This document shows positions 34,395-43,633 of a stretch of DNA of 62,899 bases, piece after piece (within the stretch, counting starts at the first letter, position 1; every line of letters starts with the position of its first letter). Origin of the DNA: Pirellula sp. (GTDB lineage: Bacteria > Planctomycetota > Planctomycetia > Pirellulales > Pirellulaceae). The DNA lies in the NCBI GenBank assembly GCA_021300155.1, contig JAJTID010000007.1, forward strand, positions 1 to 62,899. Reading direction: 5' to 3'. A program made the position numbers and the translations under genes. The notes under the pieces are model-generated. The model saw nothing but the letters and a program-made list of their open reading frames with translations, had not been told where the DNA came from and made no database searches.

Positions 34395-35855
34395 TTATTC
34401 CACTTCTCGGATCAACAACAGCATCAACGACTCGCCATCGTCTACCACAAGAGGAATCTTCGCGAGCCCTCCATTATTCGGCATCTTCTTCGCCTTCAGC
34501 TTTCCGTCGGAGAATCTTGAGAAAATGCCACTTTCGTTTTTGACAGTCAATCGCTTTGAAGCTGGAGCGGAATCTACCGAAATTGTACTAAACTGTCGCT
34601 CTAATTCCTTAACTTCCTCACCCATCAAGACATTCATTCCAATGGCAGGGAAGTCTTTGTACTGGGAATTGATCTCCATGACCGCTTTGTCGATGCTCTT
34701 CGATTTTCCCTTGAGCAAAACGATAGAATTTCCTTCGAGCGATACGGAACCAGCGAGACCTGTGGTTAGCAGCGATCGCAATTGATCTTCATTGATCGCA
34801 AGTTCTTCAATTGCAGCAATTCCATGCTTCGCAAAGATCTGATCGAGCGCATTATTCTCGAACGCTACCTTGTCCATGTCGACGTAGACGGCAAAAAGCA
34901 ATCTGCCAGTAGACACGATCGGCGCCGATCCTTTCGATCGTTTTGACTTGCTCTCGGATACTCCAGCAAGTGAATTTTGTGCCCCGTTGGGTTCGGATTC
35001 TGAGGCAAGTGTTGACTTCTTCATTTCATTCGAAGCCACTCTGCTATCCGATTGGCCTTTCATGTCTGGTGGGGCAGCACTATCTGCTTGAATCGTTGGT
35101 TCATTCACATCCACCTTTTCAAGGGTCGACTTTGCTAGCCCGTCTTGATCGTTTTTCAAAGGCGGGATCAAAGCGATCTCAGAACTGTCTACTGAACGCT
35201 CCTGAGCTGCGCCTTCGTTCTTTGCAACAGAAGGGATTGGCTCGATAACCGTAGATTGACTTTGCAACAACTCTTCAGCCGAAGCGGTATTAACATCTTC
35301 GCTTTGCTGAAACGGCGGCAAATTGGCGATCGGCTTAGCTTCCGGATCTGACAACCGAAAAACGAAAACCAGGCCGGCAATGCAAATCGCTGAGCATATC
35401 GAGGCGATCGGAATCCATGCCCGGTTCTTGTACTCGGATGGAGGAACTTCAGAAAGTGAATCCGATGGCGAAATTCTGCCAAACCTATTCCGCTGTGTAG
35501 AATTCCGCTGTGTAGAATTCTTCTGTGTAGAATTCTTCTGTGTAGAATTCTTCTGTGTAGAATTCGACTGTGTCGCATTGACATCGGATTGCAGCCATTC
35601 CGGTGCCTCGTCCCCAAGGTCGTCAGCTCGCTCTTTCGCTAAGTGGGTGATACGAGCGGCAAAAGATTTCGGAAGCCTGCCCGTGGGGCGACCGCTAAGC
35701 AAAGATCTCCTCAGTAATGCTAATTCATCCATCCTCCGCTGGAGTGCTGGATTGGCTTTCATCTCCGCATCCAGACGTCGCGCCTCAGCATTAGTCAATT
35801 CGCCATCCAGCATGCCGCTGATTAGCTCATTGAGATTAGGTTGTTGAGGTTCCAT
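34395..35855 (-). CDS. anti-sigma-factor-like membrane protein with NSTQK repeats
   Basis: 486 residues. The N-terminus (NLNELISGMLDGELTNAEAR, then RRMDELALL) resembles the helical zinc-finger-type anti-sigma region but lacks the His-x3-Cys-x2-Cys residues. A low-complexity stretch of five NSTQ(K/R) units (about 97-121) precedes one transmembrane helix (about 148-170, WIPIASICSAICIAGLVFVF). The outside part has a charged linker and a C-terminal domain with VYVDMDKVAFENNALDQIF and NSIVLLKGKSKSIDKAVMEI. No sigma-factor gene is next to it, so an anti-sigma role is a guess from shape. Confidence 0.7.
   Translation of the reverse strand: MEPQQPNLNELISGMLDGELTNAEARRLDAEMKANPALQRRMDELALLRRSLLSGRPTGRLPKSFAARITHLAKERADDLGDEAPEWLQSDVNATQSNSTQKNSTQKNSTQKNSTQRNSTQRNRFGRISPSDSLSEVPPSEYKNRAWIPIASICSAICIAGLVFVFRLSDPEAKPIANLPPFQQSEDVNTASAEELLQSQSTVIEPIPSVAKNEGAAQERSVDSSEIALIPPLKNDQDGLAKSTLEKVDVNEPTIQADSAAPPDMKGQSDSRVASNEMKKSTLASESEPNGAQNSLAGVSESKSKRSKGSAPIVSTGRLLFAVYVDMDKVAFENNALDQIFAKHGIAAIEELAINEDQLRSLLTTGLAGSVSLEGNSIVLLKGKSKSIDKAVMEINSQYKDFPAIGMNVLMGEEVKELERQFSTISVDSAPASKRLTVKNESGIFSRFSDGKLKAKKMPNNGGLAKIPLVVDDGESLMLLLIREVE
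35491..35565 (-). repeat. 15-bp tandem repeat inside the anti-sigma-like gene
   Basis: Five direct copies of a 15-bp unit, plus a degenerate sixth, built on GTGTAGAATTC plus four variable bases; in protein these read NSTQK or NSTQR. The unit length keeps the frame, so copy-number change would lengthen or shorten the cytoplasmic linker before the membrane helix without breaking the gene. Confidence 0.9.
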
Positions 35856-36141
35856 GACTGCACCAATTGAGTTGAGTTACTAAAACTCCGATTGTCGCGC
35901 CCGTTGAAAAGTTCCGCTCGAACCAAAATAGAATAACGACACACGGGAAGAAATGGTACTTTTTGCGAGGATATCCCTTCCGAGTCGTTGTGATTCGCGT
36001 ACTTCTCGGTCGCTAATTCCTACTAAGGGCCATGGATCTGCCTTTGTCGAGATGCAGTCGGCGTTGTCACGTTTCTTGACTTCTTGGATTTAATTCTCTA
36101 ATAAATTCGCATTGGAAGTAAAAATTTTACTAAATTGATTC

Positions 36142-36170
36142 TTGACCTTCTCGAGAAGAAAAGATAGACT
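36142..36170 (+). promoter_or_regulatory. candidate promoter and palindromic operator of the LysR gene
   Basis: TTGACC (36142-36147), 17-base spacer, TAGACT (36165-36170), 74 bases before the GTG. Overlapping the -35 end and spacer is the perfect 12-bp palindrome CTTCTCGAGAAG (36147-36158). The surrounding 389-base intergenic region (35856-36244) is AT-rich in its last 150 bases and holds no open frame; the other divergent gene's promoter should also be there. Autoregulation through this palindrome is an inference. Confidence 0.4.
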
Positions 36171-36244
36171 CCTATCGGTGCTATTAATAGAGGAGAAAAG
36201 AAATCAATAAAAATAATAAAAGAGCCGCTAGTACGCATGGAGCG

Positions 36245-37198
36245 GTGCATATCCGTTCCTTGAAAGTATTCTATGATGTGGTTCGAAAGCGGAGCTTTTC
36301 GCTCGCAGCAAACGAACACGGCATGACTCAGAGTGCTGCCAGCCAGAGCGTCCAGCACCTGGAAGATTTCTTGTCCGTTCGGTTGATCGATCGTTCGAAA
36401 CGCCCTTTCGTTCTGACTGCAGAGGGACAGAAGTTCTACGATGGGTTGGCCGGGGTGCTTCGACAGTTCGACTCGTTGGTTGACGAAGTTCGGTTGGGTG
36501 GTCACGACTCTGGAGAGGTGACTGGTCATGTAGTTGTTGCGTCGATCTATTCGATGGGGCTGAGCTACATTCCCATTCTGAAGGAAAAATTTGAACGAGC
36601 ATTTCCTGCGGCGACTTTTGCTTACCAGCTCGCACATCCAAATGAAGTGTATCGGATGGTAGAGCAAGGAACGGTCGACTTTGGTATGGTCAGTTATCCT
36701 GACCTCAACCATCCTACGTTACAAACCACTTTATGGCGTTACGAGCCGATGTCGCTGGTTGCATCACCTCGGCATCGATTAGCTTCCATGGGTCGATTAT
36801 CACCCCAAGCCCTTTCGCAGGTGGGGCTGGTTGCATTCGCTAGCAATCTCAGAATTCGCCAAGAGATCGACAAGGCACTACGAGCCCTGGACGTGACGAT
36901 GCGCGTGGTGGTTGAACTCGACAACATTGACTCGGTCAAGCATGCAGCCATCGTGAATAGCGGTGTTGCTTTCTTGCCGAGGCTAACGGTTGCTAACGAG
37001 TTGGTTGCTGGTTCACTAACCATGATCGAGTGCGACGGGCTCGATTTGACTCGCCCTCTTGGCATCATTCAACGCCGCGATGTGTCGATGAGCCGCGCCG
37101 CACGAAGTTTCATGGACTTGGTTATGAAGAATAGAGTTTGGGATGAAGACGGCGGAGGGCCCGAATCGACGGAGCCCGCGCAACTTCCTGCTCCGTAA
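36245..37198 (+). CDS. LysR-family transcriptional regulator
   Basis: 317 residues from GTG 36245. N-terminal winged helix-turn-helix (about 1-60: LKVFYDVVRKRSFSLAANEH, then MTQSAASQSVQHLE) and a substrate-binding domain (about 90-300). It reads in the same direction as gltB, ending 68 bases upstream, so control of glutamate synthase, as GltC does in Bacillus, is plausible though GltC is divergently placed there. The C-terminal tail is Glu/Pro-rich and variable. The inducer is unknown. Confidence 0.9.
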   Translation: MHIRSLKVFYDVVRKRSFSLAANEHGMTQSAASQSVQHLEDFLSVRLIDRSKRPFVLTAEGQKFYDGLAGVLRQFDSLVDEVRLGGHDSGEVTGHVVVASIYSMGLSYIPILKEKFERAFPAATFAYQLAHPNEVYRMVEQGTVDFGMVSYPDLNHPTLQTTLWRYEPMSLVASPRHRLASMGRLSPQALSQVGLVAFASNLRIRQEIDKALRALDVTMRVVVELDNIDSVKHAAIVNSGVAFLPRLTVANELVAGSLTMIECDGLDLTRPLGIIQRRDVSMSRAARSFMDLVMKNRVWDEDGGGPESTEPAQLPAP

Positions 37199-37266
37199 GC
37201 GGCAATTCGCTTCGGACGTCTCTTCATTCAACAGCAACAACAATTCACATATAGGTAACGGATTAG

Positions 37267-40200
37267 ATGAACGCACCGTTTGGTTTTCCGGAGAAGCAGG
37301 GACTATACGATCCAGATTTGGAAAAGGATTCTTGCGGTGTTGGCTTTGTTGCCAACATCAAGGGGAAACCCAGTCACCAAATCGTGGTGGATGCAGACAC
37401 GATCTTGGTAAATATGGATCACCGAGGCGCGTGTGGATGCGAGTCGAATACCGGAGACGGCGCAGGAATTCTTGTCGGAATGCCAGACAAGTTTGTTCGG
37501 CGTGTCTGCAAGTCGGAGTTCGGCGTGGAGCTCCCACCGGCTGGTCAGTACTCCGTCGGCAATATCTTTTTGCCAAAGAATGTAGTGGAACGGGAGCACT
37601 GCAAGAAAGAATTGAATCGCATCATCGCTGCCGAGGGCCAAACGCTTCTCGGTTGGCGAGATGTTCCGCAAGCGACCGAGTTTGCAAACATCGGTCCTTC
37701 CGCGCGGCTTGCAGAACCGAAGATCGAACAAGTGTTCATCGCGGCAGCTGCGGGGCTCGATTCTATGGCGTTCGAACGCAAACTTTACCTGATTCGAAAG
37801 CAAGCGAGCCACTTGCTTCGCACCGACAAAAACTTAAAGCAAGCGACGTTGTTCTACATCTGTTCCTTGTCGACGCGAACGCTTATTTACAAAGGGATGC
37901 TGACACCGGCACAGGTGGTTCCTTACTATCTGGACCTTTCGGATCCGGATTTCGAAACGCATCTTGCGATGGTGCACTCTCGTTTTTCGACCAATACCTT
38001 CCCCAGTTGGGACCGTGCGCAGCCATTGCGGTTCATGAGTCACAATGGAGAAATCAATACTCTGCGCGGCAACATCAATTGGATGCGAGCGAGAGAAGGG
38101 AACGCCGAAAGCGAATTGTTCGGCGATGAATTGAAGAAGTTATTCCCTGTCGTTGAGCCATTGTGTAGCGATTCCGGAACCTTTGATAATGTCCTGGAGT
38201 TTTTATTGCTCAACGGTCGCACGCTCCAAGAAGCCGTCATGATGATGGTTCCCGAAGCGTGGCAAAAACATGAAACGATGTCGCAGGAAAAGAAAGCGTT
38301 TTACGAATACTCAAGCTGCATGATGGAACCTTGGGACGGCCCTGCTTCCATCGTGTTTACCGACGGCCAGTACATCGGGGCTACACTGGATCGAAATGGT
38401 TTGCGACCAAGTCGCTATTACTTGACCAACGACGACCGGGTCATCATGGCCAGCGAAGTGGGCGTGCTTCCTGTCGACCCGGCGATCGTGAAGGAAAAAG
38501 GGAGGCTTCAACCTGGCCGGATGTTCTTGATCGACTTTGAGGAAGGCCGATTGGTGCCCGACAAGGAAATCAAGGAAACGTTTGCAAAGCTTAAGCCGTA
38601 TAAGGATTGGCTCACGCAAGAGAGATTGACATTGTCCGATTTGAAGAGCCCTACGAAAGGACACGGGTTCCATCCTGAAACGCTGCTGCCGCGCATGCAG
38701 GCGTTTGGTTATACGATCGAGACGATGCAGTTCATGCTTCTGCCGATGATCACCACTCAAGTGGATCCGATCGGCTCGATGGGAAATGATTCTGCGCTAG
38801 CATGTTTAAGTGATCAACCGCGATTGGTGTATGACTACTTCAAGCAACTCTTTGCACAGGTCACCAACCCTGCCATCGATTCGATTCGAGAAGATGTCAT
38901 CATGTCTCTCGAGTGCTATGTCGGCCCGGAAAAGAATCTGCTTGCCTCGACACCATCGCATTGCCATCGGTTGTTGATTCAACATCCGATTCTTACCAAC
39001 GACGAGTTGGTCTCGATCCAGAACATGTCCACTCGCGGTTGGAAAACCAAGACGATCGACATTACCTTTGATCGTTCGCGAGGAAAGGCCGGACTTCTCG
39101 AAACGATCGATCGAATTTGCCAGGAAGCAGAGCAGGCAATCGACGACAAATTCTCTATGATCGTCTTGAGTGATAGAGCCATTTCAAAAGACCGAGTCGC
39201 ACTGAGTAGTCTCTTGGCGTGCGGTGCTGTCCACCATCATTTGGTGCGTGCGGCCAAGCGAACACAGATCGGCATCGTCTTGGAAACGGGCGAAGCACGT
39301 GAGGTTCATCATCATTGCTTGTTGGTTGGCTATGGAGCGGATGCAATCAATCCTTACTTGGCGTTCGAAGCATTATGGCAATCCGCCAGAGACGGATTGC
39401 TGGAGGGACTCGACGACGACAAGATCGTCGCTCTTTACCGTAAAGCAGTCGCGAAAGGCATGCTGAAGGTCATGGCGAAGATGGGCATCAGTACTCTCGC
39501 GAGTTACAAAGGGGCTCAAATCTTCGAAGCATTGGGACTTCAAGACGAAATCATAGCTCGCTGCTTTGCAGGTACGAATAGTCGAATCCAAGGTTGTTCG
39601 TTTGACATCTTGGCAGAAGAAACCATGCGTCGACATAGCTTGGCATACCCAGCTTCCCAGTCGGATGCGTTACCTATGTTGGCCAACGTCGGTGAATTTC
39701 ATTGGCGTGCGGAGGGAGAACGACACGGCTGGGACCCTGCAGCCATTGCCGATATTCAGGTGGCTGCTCGAGCTGGCGACAAAAGCGCGTATCGGCGTTT
39801 TGCGGACCACATCAACAAAGACGCGAAGATGCGCTATGCGCTTCGAGGTCTTTTGGAGTTCAATTTCGCAGCGTCTAACGGCCCAGTCCCCATTGAAGAA
39901 GTCGAGCCAGCGAAGGACATCGTCAAGCGATTTTGCACAGGAGCCATGAGTTTGGGCTCTATCAGTGCCGAAGCGCACGAAACGATCGCCATCGCCATGA
40001 ATCGGCTCGGTGGTAAAAGCAATACCGGTGAAGGTGGAGAAGATCCTGTTCGGTTCAAGCCGATGCCTAATGGCGACAGTAAGCGTTCTGCAATCAAGCA
40101 AGTTGCGTCTGGGCGATTCGGAGTCACTATCGAGTACCTGACCAACGCCGACGAGTTGCAGATCAAGATCTCGCAAGGAGCGAAGCCAGGCGAAGGCGGT

Positions 40201-41826
40201 GAGTTGCCTGGCAAGAAGGTAGACAACTATATCGCACGGATTCGGTATAGCACGCCCGGCGTAGGTTTGATCAGTCCACCACCGCACCATGACATTTATT
40301 CCATTGAAGACTTGGCGCAGCTTATTCACGACTTGAAGAATAGCAATCGTGCCGCACGGGTCAGTGTAAAGTTGGTGAGCGAAGTGGGAGTTGGCGTGGT
40401 TGCATCGGGTGTTGCGAAAGCGCATGCGGACCACATTCTTATCTCGGGAGATACCGGTGGAACAGGTGCTTCGCCGTTGACCAGTATCAAACACGCGGGC
40501 TTGCCGTGGGAGCTCGGCATTGCCGAGACGCATCAAACATTGGTGCTAAACAATCTCCGAAGCCGTGTTACGTTGCAAACCGACGGTGGACTGAAGACGG
40601 GACGCGATGTGATCATTGCGACTTTGCTCGGCGCCGAAGAGTTCGGTTTTGCCACCGCACCATTGATTACGTTGGGGTGTATCATGATGCGCAAATGCCA
40701 TCTCAACACGTGCCCTGTCGGAATTGCAACGCAAGATCCCGAACTGCGGGCAAAGTTTGCCGGTAAACCAGAACATGTCGTGAACTATTTGTTCATGGTT
40801 GCTGAAGATGCCCGCGAAATCATGGCTCAATTGGGATTCCGAAAAATCGACGACATGATCGGCCGAACCGACTTCTTAAAAGTTGACGCGGCTGTAAAGC
40901 ATTGGAAAGCCGATGGCCTGGACCTGACTCCAATCCTCGCACCTGCCAAGCGTTCGAGTCCGGATGTTCAAGTGCGATGTGTGGACAAACAAGACCACGA
41001 ATTGGAAAAGTCCCTCGACTTGACAGAAATCCTGCCCCGCTGCCAAGAGGCAATCCGCAAGGCAAAGCCCGTTCGATTCCAATTGCCGATCATCAATACC
41101 AATCGAACCGTAGGTACCATTCTCAGTAACGAGATTGCGAAAATTTACGGCCAAGCTGGACTACCGACCGACACCATTCGAATTCGTTTTCGAGGTGCTG
41201 CGGGCCAAAGCTTCGGAGCATTTCTGGCGCATGGCGTTACTTTCGAACTCGAGGGAGATGCCAACGATTACGTCGGCAAGGGGCTATCGGGTGGACGTCT
41301 CGTTTTGTATCCAGATCACCGCGCGTCCTTCAAAGCTGAGGACAACATTATCGTCGGTAACGTCTGCCTCTATGGTGCGACAAGCGGCGAGATCTTCATT
41401 CGCGGTCGAGCGGCCGAACGCTTCGCGGTCCGGAATTCCGGTTGCCATGCAGTCATCGAAGGTGTAGGCGATCATGGATGCGAGTATATGACCGGTGGTC
41501 GGGTCGCAATTCTCGGACCGACTGGCCGAAACTTTGCTGCAGGTATGAGCGGCGGGGTTGCCTACGTTTTAGCGGATATGGAGACATTCCGAATCCAATG
41601 CAATCTAGGAACTGTCGAACTCGAAAGTCTCGAAGATGATGCAGATATCGCAGAATTGCATGCGATGATCTCCAAGCATGCAGAGCTAACTCAATCAGTA
41701 GTCGCATCGGCGATCCTGAGCGATTGGCCTGTAAGCATCCATCGTTTCGTAAAGGTCATGCCGACCGATTACAAGAGAGTCTTGAACGAGATGAAACAAG
41801 AAAAACGCGAACTTGCCAAAGCGTAA
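37267..41826 (+). CDS. gltB: glutamate synthase (NADPH-type), large subunit
   Basis: Makes two glutamates from glutamine and 2-oxoglutarate. 1519 residues, as expected. The class II amidotransferase domain begins at Cys23 (EKDSCGVGFVANIKG) after a 22-residue propeptide that must be removed. Central and FMN-binding synthase domains follow (PHHDIYSIEDLAQLIHDLKN, GDTGGTGASPLTSIKHAGLP), then the 3Fe-4S cysteines in CIMMRKCHLNTCPVG (about 1138-1152) and the C-terminal GXGXG beta-helix (about 1290-1480, with GGRLVLYP and GATSGEIFIRGRAAERFAVR). It pairs with gltD 114 bases downstream. Confidence 0.97.
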   Translation: MNAPFGFPEKQGLYDPDLEKDSCGVGFVANIKGKPSHQIVVDADTILVNMDHRGACGCESNTGDGAGILVGMPDKFVRRVCKSEFGVELPPAGQYSVGNIFLPKNVVEREHCKKELNRIIAAEGQTLLGWRDVPQATEFANIGPSARLAEPKIEQVFIAAAAGLDSMAFERKLYLIRKQASHLLRTDKNLKQATLFYICSLSTRTLIYKGMLTPAQVVPYYLDLSDPDFETHLAMVHSRFSTNTFPSWDRAQPLRFMSHNGEINTLRGNINWMRAREGNAESELFGDELKKLFPVVEPLCSDSGTFDNVLEFLLLNGRTLQEAVMMMVPEAWQKHETMSQEKKAFYEYSSCMMEPWDGPASIVFTDGQYIGATLDRNGLRPSRYYLTNDDRVIMASEVGVLPVDPAIVKEKGRLQPGRMFLIDFEEGRLVPDKEIKETFAKLKPYKDWLTQERLTLSDLKSPTKGHGFHPETLLPRMQAFGYTIETMQFMLLPMITTQVDPIGSMGNDSALACLSDQPRLVYDYFKQLFAQVTNPAIDSIREDVIMSLECYVGPEKNLLASTPSHCHRLLIQHPILTNDELVSIQNMSTRGWKTKTIDITFDRSRGKAGLLETIDRICQEAEQAIDDKFSMIVLSDRAISKDRVALSSLLACGAVHHHLVRAAKRTQIGIVLETGEAREVHHHCLLVGYGADAINPYLAFEALWQSARDGLLEGLDDDKIVALYRKAVAKGMLKVMAKMGISTLASYKGAQIFEALGLQDEIIARCFAGTNSRIQGCSFDILAEETMRRHSLAYPASQSDALPMLANVGEFHWRAEGERHGWDPAAIADIQVAARAGDKSAYRRFADHINKDAKMRYALRGLLEFNFAASNGPVPIEEVEPAKDIVKRFCTGAMSLGSISAEAHETIAIAMNRLGGKSNTGEGGEDPVRFKPMPNGDSKRSAIKQVASGRFGVTIEYLTNADELQIKISQGAKPGEGGELPGKKVDNYIARIRYSTPGVGLISPPPHHDIYSIEDLAQLIHDLKNSNRAARVSVKLVSEVGVGVVASGVAKAHADHILISGDTGGTGASPLTSIKHAGLPWELGIAETHQTLVLNNLRSRVTLQTDGGLKTGRDVIIATLLGAEEFGFATAPLITLGCIMMRKCHLNTCPVGIATQDPELRAKFAGKPEHVVNYLFMVAEDAREIMAQLGFRKIDDMIGRTDFLKVDAAVKHWKADGLDLTPILAPAKRSSPDVQVRCVDKQDHELEKSLDLTEILPRCQEAIRKAKPVRFQLPIINTNRTVGTILSNEIAKIYGQAGLPTDTIRIRFRGAAGQSFGAFLAHGVTFELEGDANDYVGKGLSGGRLVLYPDHRASFKAEDNIIVGNVCLYGATSGEIFIRGRAAERFAVRNSGCHAVIEGVGDHGCEYMTGGRVAILGPTGRNFAAGMSGGVAYVLADMETFRIQCNLGTVELESLEDDADIAELHAMISKHAELTQSVVASAILSDWPVSIHRFVKVMPTDYKRVLNEMKQEKRELAKA

Positions 41827-41940
41827 GATCACTGTCACTCTTCGAATGTGCCTGAGAAATAGATTTAGATCTGTTCACGGTTTCGCAGAGTGAACCAACT
41901 TTAACCCGACCAACTTCCACTTAGCACAGACCAATCACAA

Positions 41941-43449
41941 ATGGGAAAACCAACTGGTTTCAAAGAGTTCGATCGAAAAAAGGTAGAGTGGCGTTTGCCG
42001 ATCGTTCGGCTTGAAGACTTTGGCGAAATCTATACGGAACCGAACGAAGAGCATCTTCGTACGCAAGGTGCTCGATGCATGGACTGTGGCGTACCGTTTT
42101 GTCAATCGGCAACAGGCTGCCCCATCGACAACCTGATCCCTGAATGGAACGATTTGGTCTATCACGGCCGTTGGCACGACGCGCTAGAGCGACTTCACAA
42201 GACAAACAATTTCCCTGAATTCACGGGTCGCGTTTGCCCTGCTCCATGCGAAGGTGCATGCGTTTTGGGTATCACCAACCCGCCTGTTACGATCAAGAAT
42301 ATTGAGAATGCGATCATCGATCGAGGATTCAAAGAGGGTTGGGTAAAAGCGAATCCTCCTCAATCGCGAACCGGCAAGAAAATCGCGATCATAGGCAGTG
42401 GCCCCGCAGGATTGGCTGCCGCCGATCAATTGAACAAAGTCGGTCATACAGTCACTGTCTACGAGCGAGCCGATCGCATCGGTGGCTTGCTGACCTATGG
42501 CATCCCCAACATGAAACTAGACAAGGGTGTTGTGCAACGCCGTTTGGACCTTATGGCTGCCGAGGGGGTTACCTTTGTAACGAAAGCCGATGTTGGCAAG
42601 ACAGTGGATCCCAAGAAGTTGATGGCAGACAATGACGCGGTCTTGTTATCGACTGGAGCTACCAAGCCTCGAGACCTACCTATCCCCGGTCGGCAGTTAA
42701 AGGGCATCCATTTTGCTATGGAGTTCCTTACTGCAAACACTGCGAGTTTGCTTGATAGCAAACACGCCGATGGCAAATTCATTTCGGCCAAAGGCAAGCG
42801 AGTCGTTGTCATCGGTGGTGGTGACACGGGATGCGATTGTATCGGTACAAGCCTCCGCCATGGATGCAGTCAGCTCGTCAACTTTGAATTGTTGGACAAG
42901 CCGCCCGAGAGTCGAGCCGAGGACAACCCTTGGCCGCAATGGCCTCGCGTCTTCCGAAGCGATTATGGTCATGAAGAAGCGGAGCTGAAGTTTGGAAAAG
43001 ATGCTCGCGAATACTGCATTCTAAGCAAAGAATTCGTCGATGACGGAAAAGGCAATGTCACCGGAATTAAGACGGTTCGAGTCCGTTGGATTAAGAAGGA
43101 TGGCAAGATGACCATGGAAGAAGTAGCCGGAAGCGAAGAAATTATCGGTGCCGATCTTGTTCTTTTGGCGATGGGCTTCTTGGGGCCAGAACATTATGTG
43201 AGCGAGTTGTTGGGGATCGAAGTCGATCCACGAAGCAACTACAAAGCGGAGCATGGAAAATTCTCGACGAGCATCCCTGGCGTTTTCGCGGCAGGCGATT
43301 GTCGCCGAGGTCAATCACTCGTGGTCTGGGCAATCAACGAAGGTCGAGGCGCTGCTCGCTCCATCGATCTTTATTTGCGAGGCTCGAGTACATTGCCTGC
43401 ACCCGGTATCACGATGGGGTCCGCATTGCTCTCCACTTCCAGCCGTTGA
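41941..43449 (+). CDS. gltD: glutamate synthase, small subunit
   Basis: Passes electrons from NADPH through FAD and two 4Fe-4S clusters to GltB. 502 residues. The N-terminal ferredoxin-like part has the cysteines CMDCGVPFC (about 49-57) with a further C in TGC and the second group CPAPCEGAC (about 99-107). The FAD site is [17 protein letters not shown] (about 149-165) and the NADPH site [20 protein letters not shown] (about 289-308). The C-terminal [19 protein letters not shown] is typical. Same operon as gltB. Confidence 0.96.
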   Translation: MGKPTGFKEFDRKKVEWRLPIVRLEDFGEIYTEPNEEHLRTQGARCMDCGVPFCQSATGCPIDNLIPEWNDLVYHGRWHDALERLHKTNNFPEFTGRVCPAPCEGACVLGITNPPVTIKNIENAIIDRGFKEGWVKANPPQSRTGKKIAIIGSGPAGLAAADQLNKVGHTVTVYERADRIGGLLTYGIPNMKLDKGVVQRRLDLMAAEGVTFVTKADVGKTVDPKKLMADNDAVLLSTGATKPRDLPIPGRQLKGIHFAMEFLTANTASLLDSKHADGKFISAKGKRVVVIGGGDTGCDCIGTSLRHGCSQLVNFELLDKPPESRAEDNPWPQWPRVFRSDYGHEEAELKFGKDAREYCILSKEFVDDGKGNVTGIKTVRVRWIKKDGKMTMEEVAGSEEIIGADLVLLAMGFLGPEHYVSELLGIEVDPRSNYKAEHGKFSTSIPGVFAAGDCRRGQSLVVWAINEGRGAARSIDLYLRGSSTLPAPGITMGSALLSTSSR

Positions 43450-43496
43450 TGATTCGAGGGATGCTACCCCTCCCTTTTCGTCCATAACAGCAACGC

Positions 43497-43518
43497 GAGA
43501 AAAAATGGATTTTTTCTC
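43497..43518 (+). terminator. A/T-rich stem with T-run after gltD
   Basis: GAGAAAAAAT (43497-43506) pairs with ATTTTTTCTC (43509-43518), about 50 bases after the gltD stop. The loop at full pairing is only two bases, so the inner pairs would open. The T-rich right arm could act as the tail of a terminator for gltBD. Confidence 0.4.
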
Positions 43519-43633
43519 TGCGATGGGAAGCATGCTATACTGATGGCTTGACTTCGACTTTGACACTGTCCACAAGTCTCAGTCACCAAGCCTCACTTAC
43601 CATCCCTCCCGTTGCTTCTTGCGATCCATCGTC

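Noticed and set aside
35491-35575. CRISPR-like array
   Set aside because: Units are 15 bp, contiguous without spacers and in frame within a coding sequence.
37143-38129. 328-codon plus-strand frame inside the start of gltB
   Set aside because: Basic, low-similarity composition typical of an out-of-frame shadow; gltB covers the same bases with strong family motifs.
39670-40536. 288-codon minus-strand frame inside gltB
   Set aside because: Antisense shadow of the synthase domain; no start signal or family motif.
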